From Marinobacter sp. (lineage in GTDB: Bacteria > Pseudomonadota > Gammaproteobacteria > Pseudomonadales > Oleiphilaceae): a DNA stretch of 64,000 bases. Below, piece after piece: positions 53,078-62,153 of the stretch. The stretch's first letter is position 1, and every line of letters begins with the position of its first letter. The position numbers were made by a program, and so were the translations under genes. The notes under the pieces are model-generated. The model saw only the letters and a program-made list of their open reading frames with translations. It had not been told where the DNA came from and made no database searches. Where the stretch lies: NCBI GenBank assembly GCA_030149475.1, contig JASBRL010000096.1:1-64000 (forward strand), in the 5' to 3' direction.

Positions 53078-53929
53078 TCAGCGAATGGCCAGGGCGCCTT
53101 TGCCGACACCTTCGTAGGCTCTTACCTCGACCGTCTCGTCGGTCAGCTCGGCCTTGCACTGGTCTGCAATATGAGCGGCAATCAGTTCGATGGTCGTGTC
53201 TCCGGGCATCAGGTACACCCGATCGGCCGGCAGTGTCAGATGAAACTCGCCCTGATTGGCCTCGTAGGCAAAGGTCAGGTAGCCGGTCCCGTCGCTGTCC
53301 ACGTCCCGGCTTACGACATCTTCTTTCGAACCCACGTAAATGTCCGCCCAGCGTTGTGCCCAGGTCCGCTCCAGCTCTGGATCGCGACGGCCATTGCGGC
53401 GGATCCGGATCGGTGAACGGTGGCCATGAGCGATGCGCTGACAGTTGCCCAGGTGTTTTTTCAGACCGTGGACGTAATGGTAATAGGCACCGTCAATTTC
53501 TTCCTCACGCAGATGAATGCGAATATCCTGTATGTTGGATGGCAGAATGCGGCGCAGTTCAGTCTCCAGCAACCCGGCAACAGCCGAGGGTACAACCCTT
53601 GTTCCGGGGAGCATTAACACTGCTTCTGCCGGCCCGGAGTGGTGAATCTGCGTGCCGTTGGCCAGTGACCAGTCCAGGCTGTCGGGCGTTTCGGGGTTCT
53701 GCCCCAGGGACGGGGACCCGGACGGCACGACCAGGCGATGGTCGACGCGCTCGTCAATGACGCGCTTGATGGTGCGTTTGACGGCGCTGAAATCGAACAC
53801 CATGCCCTGTTCGTCCAGGTCGCCCGTCAGAACCACATCAACGATCCAGCTTTCACCCACCAGGCCACGGCTTGAATCGAGGTAAGCAAAATCAATAACG
53901 GTGAGGTTGTCGACGAAAAGGTGGTTCAT
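53078..53929 (-). CDS. 6-pyruvoyl-tetrahydropterin synthase / QueD family protein, probable double domain
   Basis: GMVFDFSAVKRTIKRVIDERVDHRLVVP in the N-half; YVHGLKKHLGNCQRIAHGHRSPIRI in the C-half. Confidence 0.8.
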   Translation of the reverse strand: MNHLFVDNLTVIDFAYLDSSRGLVGESWIVDVVLTGDLDEQGMVFDFSAVKRTIKRVIDERVDHRLVVPSGSPSLGQNPETPDSLDWSLANGTQIHHSGPAEAVLMLPGTRVVPSAVAGLLETELRRILPSNIQDIRIHLREEEIDGAYYHYVHGLKKHLGNCQRIAHGHRSPIRIRRNGRRDPELERTWAQRWADIYVGSKEDVVSRDVDSDGTGYLTFAYEANQGEFHLTLPADRVYLMPGDTTIELIAAHIADQCKAELTDETVEVRAYEGVGKGALAIR

Positions 53930-54052
53930 CAGAGAAGTCCGCTACGGGGCATGGAAGACATGGCGATTGTAACAAACATCCATGGTGTCGTCTGTGGGAC
54001 AGGCCGATTCTGACCCGTGGAAATCGCAAGACAGCCGGCTGAGGAAGTGTGT

Positions 54053-54664
54053 ATGGAGCGTTCCACTGCTTTGAGGGGCAGATCTGGATTACCGGTGCTG
54101 GTGCTGGCTGCGGGTGCTTCTCGTCGCATGGGACGGGCAAAGACTCTGTTGCCGTGGGGCGAGGGCTGTCTGCTGGATCGAGCCCTGGCGCAGGCGCGGT
54201 GTCTGGGAGCGGATACCTGGGTTATTGGCGGTCGCTATTACCCGCTGATGCGGTATCGCTGCAGACAGCAGCCCCGGCGCTGGTTATTCAACCCGGAATG
54301 GCCTGAGGGGATAGCCTCATCTCTGCGTCTGGGGTTGCAGGCCATGCCGTCCTCTGTGGCCGGCGCATTTGTAGTCCTGGCGGATCAGCCGTTGATTGAT
54401 GAGGAGGCCCTGTCACGGTTACGGGAAGCGGCCAGAAACGCTCCAGCCATTGCGGCGGCAGCGGATTACGGTGGACGGCCCGGCGCACCCGCCTATCTGC
54501 CCCGTGCCATCTGGCCCGCCGTTATGGCTTTGCGGGGCGACAAAGGTGCTTCTGCTGCTCTGCATCAGGCCCGGGCCCGCCTGCTGATCATGCCCGGCGC
54601 CTCGGCAGATGTGGATACGCCGGCGGATTGGCGACGCTACCGTGACTCAACCAAACAGGCCTGA
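54053..54664 (+). CDS. MobA/MocA-like nucleotidyltransferase
   Basis: [44 protein letters not shown]. Confidence 0.88.
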   Translation: MERSTALRGRSGLPVLVLAAGASRRMGRAKTLLPWGEGCLLDRALAQARCLGADTWVIGGRYYPLMRYRCRQQPRRWLFNPEWPEGIASSLRLGLQAMPSSVAGAFVVLADQPLIDEEALSRLREAARNAPAIAAAADYGGRPGAPAYLPRAIWPAVMALRGDKGASAALHQARARLLIMPGASADVDTPADWRRYRDSTKQA

Positions 54665-55777
54665 CAGCCACGCAATACCGACGGCGAATACGCTCAGGCT
54701 GACGGCGAGCCCCAGGGTGTAGAAGCGCGAGGCAACCACCCGTTGCTGAGAAACGTAGAGGTCAATGGTGCGCTGGGCAATATCTTCGGCCGTTTCCCTC
54801 GAAATTTCGTGAGCTTGTTGGATCGCCTCAGATTGCAAGGTCTGCCAGAACTCGGTGTCGATGGTTTGTACGCTGGTGATATGGTCCTTCATTTCCGCCA
54901 TGTGATCACTGGAGAACCCGCCACCCATCCGGGCAAGCTCTTTTTTCAGCTCAGCCCACTCCCGAGCCAGATTCAGATTAATGTCGGCAAGAACATCATG
55001 TTTCAGTCCGGCGATCTGACTGTCCAGTGATTCCGTCATTGCGGCCAGTCGCTGCTCGAGGGCATCTCCCTGTTTCTTATTGGCATCGTCCAGTGCCCGT
55101 TTCAGGTGATCGTACTGTTCGTCGAACAGGCTGCTCAGCAGTTCATGCAGGCGATTGTTGATATGGGTCTTTACCGCTGAACGGGCGATCTGTTCAATCA
55201 GATCGCTGGTCAGTGGCACAACCTGAGGGCGGTCCGGAGGCGATGTCTGATGATCAGCGGGTGAATCGGACTCGGCCTTTGGTGACAATTCCAGCGACGC
55301 ATCGTCCGGCACGTCCAGTACATCCGGTACATCGCTCTCCGTTGCCTGCCCGTTGCCTGCCGTTTCCGTCAGGTCGAAGGTTTCCTGCAGGTTGCCATCG
55401 CGAACGTCCAGAACCAGTTGGTTGAGCACGAGGTTCAGGCCGTCATTCTGGGGAGGCTTGGTAAGGACGTTATAAACGCCGAAGTTGCGGGCCTCCTGGA
55501 TAAAGGCGGACGACTTTTTGGAGGTACACATAATGATGGGGATGGTGGCGGTCGCCGGATTGCTCTTGATGGCCCTGGTCGCCTCAACACCGTTCATCCC
55601 GGGCATCAGATGATCCATGAAAATGACGTCCGGACGGTCATGGTTGTTGAGAAAATCCAGGGCTTCTTCGGCAGAGCCCGCCATATTGACCTCCATTTCA
55701 CGACCCTCAAGCAGTTTGCTCAGGGCGAAGCGGGCGACTTTGGAGTCATCCACCAAAAGCGCGTTTTTAATAGTCAT
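54647..55777 (-). CDS. Response regulator receiver protein with acidic linker, coiled region and C-terminal TM anchor
   Basis: REC motif set [26 protein letters not shown]-terminal [25 protein letters not shown]. Confidence 0.88.
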   Translation of the reverse strand: MTIKNALLVDDSKVARFALSKLLEGREMEVNMAGSAEEALDFLNNHDRPDVIFMDHLMPGMNGVEATRAIKSNPATATIPIIMCTSKKSSAFIQEARNFGVYNVLTKPPQNDGLNLVLNQLVLDVRDGNLQETFDLTETAGNGQATESDVPDVLDVPDDASLELSPKAESDSPADHQTSPPDRPQVVPLTSDLIEQIARSAVKTHINNRLHELLSSLFDEQYDHLKRALDDANKKQGDALEQRLAAMTESLDSQIAGLKHDVLADINLNLAREWAELKKELARMGGGFSSDHMAEMKDHITSVQTIDTEFWQTLQSEAIQQAHEISRETAEDIAQRTIDLYVSQQRVVASRFYTLGLAVSLSVFAVGIAWLSGLFG

Positions 55778-55861
55778 CTTTTACTACCTCAACCGGTTAC
55801 ACCATTCAAAGTAAAGCCCTGGGCGTCCTGACTTTGCCGGGGTATGTCCGGCCAGTCAGGT

Positions 55862-57214
55862 TTACCAGCCATCCAGCGGTGGGCACTGGGTCGCCCGATA
55901 ACTGTTTTCCCGGTAGCACACACCCGGTTCGCTGGTACGTGCGGAAAAGACTTCACCCTCCGGTGTCGTTAGTTTGACCTGTCCGTAGGGTTTGCCGTAA
56001 CGAAAGGTCGCTTCAATCGAACTGCCGTTGGGGTTGAGCAGCAGGCCTTTGCCATGGAACTTACCGTCAACATACTCGCCCTGGTATTTTTTTCCGCTGG
56101 CGAAGATTTCTGTGCCCGTGCCCTGGAATTCGCCGTTTGAAAACTCGCCCTGATATGAGCGGCCATCGGGATAGGTCAGCGAACCCTCTCCATGGAAGCG
56201 GTCATTGCGGAAACCGCCCACATAGAGCAGGCCATCGTGAGAGGTCAGTGAACCGTGACCGTTGAGTCGGTTGTCCTGCCAGTGGCCGCTGAGTATGTCG
56301 CCGTTGGCGCGGGTCAGAGTGCCCTGGCCGTTGAACTGATCATTGTTGAACTGACCGGTATAAACTGAACCATCCGGGCCCCGGTAGCGGCCTTCACCGT
56401 CACGTTTGCCCTTGCGCCAGTCACCCTGGTAACGACCCCCGTCCGGATACCATGCGGTTCCGCGGCCCTCAAACTCACCATCGACAAATGCACCCTTGTA
56501 GCGCAGGCCATCGCTGTCGGTATAGGTACCGTCGCCGGTGTTGACGCCGCCAACCCAGACACCGTCCTGATAGTCCACGGTGGTGATCGCTTCCAGTTCG
56601 CCGCGCAGGGTGAGGTTGTCACCGGCGGCGATCTTTACGGTTTCTGCCCAGGGTTTGAACCCGTTTTTGCGAATGACTACATCGTACTGGCCCGGTTCGA
56701 GTTCAAGGTCGAGACGGGTGGCGCCGCGGGGCTGATTGTTGATCAGCACCTGGTCGCCGATGACATTGGAGCGTAGCACCAGTTTGCCAGTGGCGGGCTG
56801 CGGCGGTGTTTCCGGTTGTTCCGCTGCCGGCGCCGCAGTCTCAGGTGTTTTGTCAGTTGCTTCGGCGATGTTAAACGTCGCCCGTTTCGATGCGCCTGCG
56901 GATGTCGCCGTTTGCTCGGCCGCTGTTTTCGCGTTGATCGCTGGCGAGGGGCCGGTGTCCACCGGTTCGCTGTCATCTTCTGCCGGCTCAGGCCTGGAGG
57001 AGGGCGCCGGGACCGTCGTTTCGTTTGATATCACCGGTTGGATCGATTGACCGGATACGGTGTCGGCCTGAGCCTTCTCGTCAGCAGAGGATGCTGTCGC
57101 CACAACGGAGTCCGGTGCCGAGTCTGCATCATCGCGGATGGAGGCAAAACCCGCGGTGATGAGCAGCATTATGGCCAGTGCGTTGATGAATAGCAGCGGT
57201 CTGAAATCGACCAT
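55862..57214 (-). CDS. PEGA-domain plus MORN-repeat membrane protein
   Basis: N-terminal TM; PEGA-like VLINNQPRGATRLDLELEPGQYDVVIRKNGF; about 8 MORN repeats (YKGAFVDGEFEGRGTAWYPDGG etc.). Confidence 0.88.
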   Translation of the reverse strand: MVDFRPLLFINALAIMLLITAGFASIRDDADSAPDSVVATASSADEKAQADTVSGQSIQPVISNETTVPAPSSRPEPAEDDSEPVDTGPSPAINAKTAAEQTATSAGASKRATFNIAEATDKTPETAAPAAEQPETPPQPATGKLVLRSNVIGDQVLINNQPRGATRLDLELEPGQYDVVIRKNGFKPWAETVKIAAGDNLTLRGELEAITTVDYQDGVWVGGVNTGDGTYTDSDGLRYKGAFVDGEFEGRGTAWYPDGGRYQGDWRKGKRDGEGRYRGPDGSVYTGQFNNDQFNGQGTLTRANGDILSGHWQDNRLNGHGSLTSHDGLLYVGGFRNDRFHGEGSLTYPDGRSYQGEFSNGEFQGTGTEIFASGKKYQGEYVDGKFHGKGLLLNPNGSSIEATFRYGKPYGQVKLTTPEGEVFSARTSEPGVCYRENSYRATQCPPLDGW

Positions 57215-57476
57215 CGGAAAACCTCTTGTCCGTATACTCCGGCCTGCGTGTCGACGTTGGCTGCTGACCGTCGGCCCGGGCCGGGTGTCTCACACCAGAT
57301 CTCCGACACTGTTCCCGGAACAGGGGTCAGTTAACGGCGGTACCATGGTGTTGGTCTCGAGCACCAGGCGTAAATCGACTGTAGTGGGCTCACGACGCAG
57401 CCTTCATGAATCTTAGCGGTTCGGATGGTCATTATGTAACGGAACGTGTCCCGGGTTGGCCAGATTGCAGGTCCTA

Positions 57477-57974
57477 TCACACTTTGTCCGGAAGTTGGTC
57501 AAGGTTGTGTTGTCGTTCCCAGGAACGCATGTAGACGTCAGCTTCGTACTGATAGGGCGATTTGAACGGCGTCAGCACAAAATCGAATACCAGAAAGAAG
57601 AAACCCACCGACAGCCAGGCGATCATCAGGGTGCTGATGGTATTTGCCTGAACTTCCGGGTTGGCATTGACGAAGGTTTGCAACGAGGGTAACAGTTCGG
57701 CCACCATGACCACCGGGTTGAAACTGGCCATTACCAGGGGAACCCAGAATGCAATGAACAGCGGGAAAAAGCCGAAGGACCAGAGCACCCGGCGTAGCGC
57801 ATAGATCGCCAGCGCGCGCCAGTAGCGGCGACGTAGCTCGGGGACATTGCGAATGTCCTTGAGAAACTGGCGGCGCCTTGCCCAATAGGCTGCAGCGGCC
57901 GGATTCTGTTCAATCGCGGAGGGCTGGAACGCGCTGCCGGAGATCGAAGGGCTGTCACTGATCTGGGGACTCAT
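57477..57974 (-). CDS. Small hypothetical membrane protein
   Basis: 165 aa; two TM segments; no family recognised. Confidence 0.7.
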   Translation of the reverse strand: MSPQISDSPSISGSAFQPSAIEQNPAAAAYWARRRQFLKDIRNVPELRRRYWRALAIYALRRVLWSFGFFPLFIAFWVPLVMASFNPVVMVAELLPSLQTFVNANPEVQANTISTLMIAWLSVGFFFLVFDFVLTPFKSPYQYEADVYMRSWERQHNLDQLPDKV

Positions 57975-58179
57975 GGTGGTCGGTTTTCCTTGGCCCGGAG
58001 TATGTTGACTGGACTCGCTATGTTATCTCCGCCGGGCGGCGATAGCTGCATGATAATCGATACAACGTGTTAACCTACAGGCAACGACTGGAATTCTCCT
58101 GCGGCACTGACAGGCAGCCGGCTGCAGGCCCTTGACACAGGTTCCGGACTTTTCCCTTGGCGAATAACAGGATATCTGA

Positions 58180-61104
58180 ATGACAGCTGGCAGTGAAAAC
58201 GGGGTCCACCCGGCGTTTGAATTTTTGCGCACTCACCGCATTGACACGCTCAATGTTACCGTCGAGGAGTACCGCCACCGGCGTACCGGAGCACGTCACC
58301 TGCACCTGGCCTCAGACAACGATGAAAACGTTTTCTTTGTCGCCTTGCGTACGTTTCCCATGGACTCCACCGGTGTTGCCCATATTCTTGAGCATACCGC
58401 GCTCTGCGGCAGTGAAAAATTTCCCGTGCGGGATCCGTTTTTCATGATGATCAGGCGCTCCCTGAATACCTTCATGAACGCTTTTACCAGCAGCGACTGG
58501 ACCGCTTATCCCTTTGCCAGCAAAAATCGCAAGGACTTTGATAATCTACTGTCGGTCTATCTGGATTCGGTGTTTTTCTCCATGCTGGATCCGCTTGATT
58601 TCGCCCAGGAAGGTCATCGCCTGGAGTTCGAAAAGCCGGATGATCCCGGGTCACCGCTGGTCTATCGCGGAGTGGTCTACAACGAGATGAAAGGGGCCAT
58701 GAGTTCGGCGACCTCGCAACTCTGGCAGACCCTGTCGAGCCACCTGTTCGGAACCACGACCTATCACTACAACAGCGGTGGCGAGCCCGACCACATCGTT
58801 GATCTGGAATACGACGAGCTGGTCCGGTTTTACCGCCACCATTACCACCCCAGTAACGCCTTCTTCGCCACCTACGGCAACATCCCGGCCCACGACCATC
58901 ATGAGCGCTTCGAGTCTCTGGCCCTGTCACGCTTTGAACGTCAGGACATCGAGCTTCCGGTGCATGACGAAAAGCGTCTGTTTGCGCCGGTCCGGGTTGA
59001 CCAGGCCTATGCGGTCAGCGAGGGCGAGCCCACCGGGCACAAGACACACATCGTGATGGGTTGGCTGCTGGGGCACAGTTTTGACCTGCAGGCCAATCTG
59101 GAAGCTCAACTGATGGCCAGTGTGCTGCTGGAAAACAGCGCATCACCGCTGATGCGGGCACTGGAGACCACCGATCTGGGGCATTCTCCGTCGCCGCTGT
59201 GCGGCCTGGAAGATTCCAACCGGGAAATGACCTTTGTCTGCGGCATTGAAGGCAGCGAGCCGGGCCAGCATGAAGCGCTCGAGACGTTGATCGAGTCGGT
59301 CATACAGGAGGTCGTCGATACCGGTGTCAGTCAGGACCGCCTGGAAGCCATTCTGCACCAGCTTGAACTGCACCAGCGCGAAATTGCCGGGGACCAGTTC
59401 CCCTATGGCCTGCAACTGATCATGAGTGCAATCTCGCCAATGGTTCACGGTGGTGACCCGGTTGCGCTGCTGGACCTCGAGCCGGTATTGGCGGATATGC
59501 GGGAGAAAATCAGGGACCCGGCCTATATGCCGGAGCTGATCCGTCGTAATCTGCTCGACAACCCGCATCGTGTGACGCTGACCTTACGCCCCGATGATCA
59601 GTTGGAGCAGCGTCGCCAGGCCGCTATCCGGGCCGCACTGGCCCGCAAAAAGGCTGCGCTGACTGACGACGAAGCGGCAGCCATTGTCGCCCGTGCCCGA
59701 TCCCTGGAAGAGCGCCAGACCCGCAAGGACGATGACTCGATTCTGCCCAAAGTGGATCTCTCCGACGTACCACTGAGCCTGCCAGAGCCGGAAGCCCGTT
59801 TCGCCGGCGACTTCCCGGCCACACTCTACGCCCGTGGCACCAACGGACTGGTCTACGAACAGATCGTCGTACCTCTGCCTTCGTTGACAGAGGAAGAGCT
59901 GTTATTGCTGCCGCTGTATACGACTTGTCTGACTGAAGTGGGTTGCGGCGAGCTGGATTACCTTCAGATGCAGGATCGCATGTCTGCGGAGTCCGGTGGT
60001 CTGACGGCGTTTTCCTCGGCACGGGGCAAGATTGATGATGTTCAGGACCTGTCCGGTTATCTCGTCCTCAACGGCAAGGCCCTGGCGCGCAATCGGGAAG
60101 CGTTGACGCGGTTGATGAAGGATGTGTTTGCCGGCGCACGCTTTGATGAGCAGGAACGTCTGCGGGAACTCATTGCCCAGATCCGCTCACGGCGTGAACA
60201 GTCCGTCACCGGCAGTGGTCATGCGCTGGCGATGGGTGCCGCCAGCCAGGGACTCAGTCCGGGTTCCTGGCTGGCGTTCAGGCTGGGAGGCATGGCGGCT
60301 ATTCGCGGACTGAAGACACTGGATGATGCGTTGAATGAGCCGGCGGAGCTGGGGCGCCTGTGTGACCGGCTGGCGGCACTGCATGCCCGCTTCCAGACGC
60401 AGGCCCGGGAATTTCTGGTGATCGGGGAAGATGAGTACCTCAGTCCGATGGTTGCGGATCTGCAGGCGGCCTGGCCGGACTCAGGTACCGGAAGCGGTGA
60501 CCCCTGGAAGCTGACGCCGGTCAATTACAGCGTCAGTCAGGCCTGGCTGACCTCGACTCAGGTTAATTTCTGCGCCAAGGCTTACAGCACGGTGCCGGTC
60601 GATCATCCGGACGCCGCAGCGCTGACGGTCCTGGGCGGCTTTTTGCGCAATGGTTTTCTGCACCGTGCAATCCGCGAGAAAGGCGGGGCCTATGGAGGCG
60701 GCGCCGGGCAGGACAGCGTCAACGGGACATTCCGGTTTTTCTCTTATCGGGATCCACGCCTGGCCGAGACGCTGACCGACTTTGATGCGGCACTGGACTG
60801 GCTGCAGACAACTGAACACGATCCGCAGGAGCTGGAAGAGTCCATCCTGGGCGTGATTGGCCAACTGGATAAACCACGATCACCCGCGGGTGAAGCGCGA
60901 CATGCGTTCCAGAATCGTCTGTTTGGTCGCAGTGCCGAGCAGGAAGCCCGGTTCCGGGCCCGGGTGCTGGCGGTTACCCTTGCTGATCTCAAGCGGGTCG
61001 CGTCGCAGTGGCTGGTGCCGGAGAAAGCCAGTACCGCGGTGATCACCAGTCCGGACAATCGTGCCGAGATCGAGCGCCTGGGGCTGAGCACTGAAGAACT
61101 CTGA
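58180..61104 (+). CDS. M16C (presequence protease-like) zinc metallopeptidase
   Basis: 974 aa; HILEHTALCGSEKFPVRDPFF inverted zinc motif (HxxEH). Confidence 0.95.
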   Translation: MTAGSENGVHPAFEFLRTHRIDTLNVTVEEYRHRRTGARHLHLASDNDENVFFVALRTFPMDSTGVAHILEHTALCGSEKFPVRDPFFMMIRRSLNTFMNAFTSSDWTAYPFASKNRKDFDNLLSVYLDSVFFSMLDPLDFAQEGHRLEFEKPDDPGSPLVYRGVVYNEMKGAMSSATSQLWQTLSSHLFGTTTYHYNSGGEPDHIVDLEYDELVRFYRHHYHPSNAFFATYGNIPAHDHHERFESLALSRFERQDIELPVHDEKRLFAPVRVDQAYAVSEGEPTGHKTHIVMGWLLGHSFDLQANLEAQLMASVLLENSASPLMRALETTDLGHSPSPLCGLEDSNREMTFVCGIEGSEPGQHEALETLIESVIQEVVDTGVSQDRLEAILHQLELHQREIAGDQFPYGLQLIMSAISPMVHGGDPVALLDLEPVLADMREKIRDPAYMPELIRRNLLDNPHRVTLTLRPDDQLEQRRQAAIRAALARKKAALTDDEAAAIVARARSLEERQTRKDDDSILPKVDLSDVPLSLPEPEARFAGDFPATLYARGTNGLVYEQIVVPLPSLTEEELLLLPLYTTCLTEVGCGELDYLQMQDRMSAESGGLTAFSSARGKIDDVQDLSGYLVLNGKALARNREALTRLMKDVFAGARFDEQERLRELIAQIRSRREQSVTGSGHALAMGAASQGLSPGSWLAFRLGGMAAIRGLKTLDDALNEPAELGRLCDRLAALHARFQTQAREFLVIGEDEYLSPMVADLQAAWPDSGTGSGDPWKLTPVNYSVSQAWLTSTQVNFCAKAYSTVPVDHPDAAALTVLGGFLRNGFLHRAIREKGGAYGGGAGQDSVNGTFRFFSYRDPRLAETLTDFDAALDWLQTTEHDPQELEESILGVIGQLDKPRSPAGEARHAFQNRLFGRSAEQEARFRARVLAVTLADLKRVASQWLVPEKASTAVITSPDNRAEIERLGLSTEEL

Positions 61105-61164
61105 TCCGTATCCGGGTCGAGCCATGTGGATCCGGGTGAGCCTCCTGAACTCGCCCGGAACACG

Positions 61165-61980
61165 TCAACGATTCCGCTTCAGTCCGGTGGTCACCATGAT
61201 CCGGGTGGATATTTCTTCGACCGAAGACGTCGTCGTGTTCATGTAGGGAATGCGTTCACGACGGTACATCAGCTCAATCTCTTCCACTTCATGCATGCAC
61301 TGCTTCACCGAGGAATAGCGGGAGTTGGGGCGGCGCTCGTTACGAATCGTGGCGAGGCGCTCCGGATCGATGGTCAGGCCAAAGATTTTCCCCCGGTGCG
61401 GCCGCAGCGCTTCAGGCAACTGCTGGTCCAGCAAGTCTTCTTCGGTAATCGGGTAGTTGGCAGCCTTGATGCCGTACTGGAGCGCCAGGTAAATGCACGT
61501 GGGTGTTTTGCCGCTCCGGGAGGCACCGACGAGGATCAGATCTGCCTCGTTGTAATGGCGGATCCGGGCGCCATCGTCATTGTCCAGCGCAAAATTAACC
61601 GCGTGAATACGTCGTTCGTAATTGCTCTCGTTGCTGATGGCATGGGATCGTCCCACCGTGTACGACGATGACGCGCTCAGTTCGGTCTCCAGCGGGTGCA
61701 GAAATGTGCCGAAAATGTCTACCATGAAGCCGTTTGCTTTACTGATGACGCCGCGGATGTCGTTGTTGACGATGGTGTCAAAGACCAGCGGTTTTTGAGT
61801 GTCGGTCGAGGCGGCCAGGTTGATGCGCTCCACCAGTTCCGAGGCCTTGTCCATGTCGTCCACGTAGGGCACCGTGACCCGTTCAAATTCAATTTGTTCA
61901 AACTGGGCCAGCAGGCTGTTGCCGAGTGCTTCGGCCGTCAGTCCGGTTCCGTCGGAAATAAAAAAGACAGTGCGCTTCAT
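61165..61980 (-). CDS. ppsR: Phosphoenolpyruvate synthase regulatory protein (kinase/pyrophosphorylase)
   Basis: [52 protein letters not shown]; divergent from ppsA. Confidence 0.95.
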   Translation of the reverse strand: MKRTVFFISDGTGLTAEALGNSLLAQFEQIEFERVTVPYVDDMDKASELVERINLAASTDTQKPLVFDTIVNNDIRGVISKANGFMVDIFGTFLHPLETELSASSSYTVGRSHAISNESNYERRIHAVNFALDNDDGARIRHYNEADLILVGASRSGKTPTCIYLALQYGIKAANYPITEEDLLDQQLPEALRPHRGKIFGLTIDPERLATIRNERRPNSRYSSVKQCMHEVEEIELMYRRERIPYMNTTTSSVEEISTRIMVTTGLKRNR

Positions 61981-62153
61981 CGTTGGGTATTCGCTCCCTA
62001 GGTAATCCAGGCAGGTTACAGTATCATACGGGGCAAATTCGAGGGTTGTCCGCACCGACAAGCATATAATATGTCCGGCGGGTAACTGGTGATCAGTATT
62101 TCATGTTCGATATGATTCGGCCCTCTGCTTCACAGACTCAAGGGAGATGTGCT

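Noticed and set aside
58114-58125. Palindrome GCAGCCGGCTGC upstream of the M16C peptidase gene
   Set aside because: Short GC-rich palindromes are expected by chance at this composition; no promoter context to support an operator.
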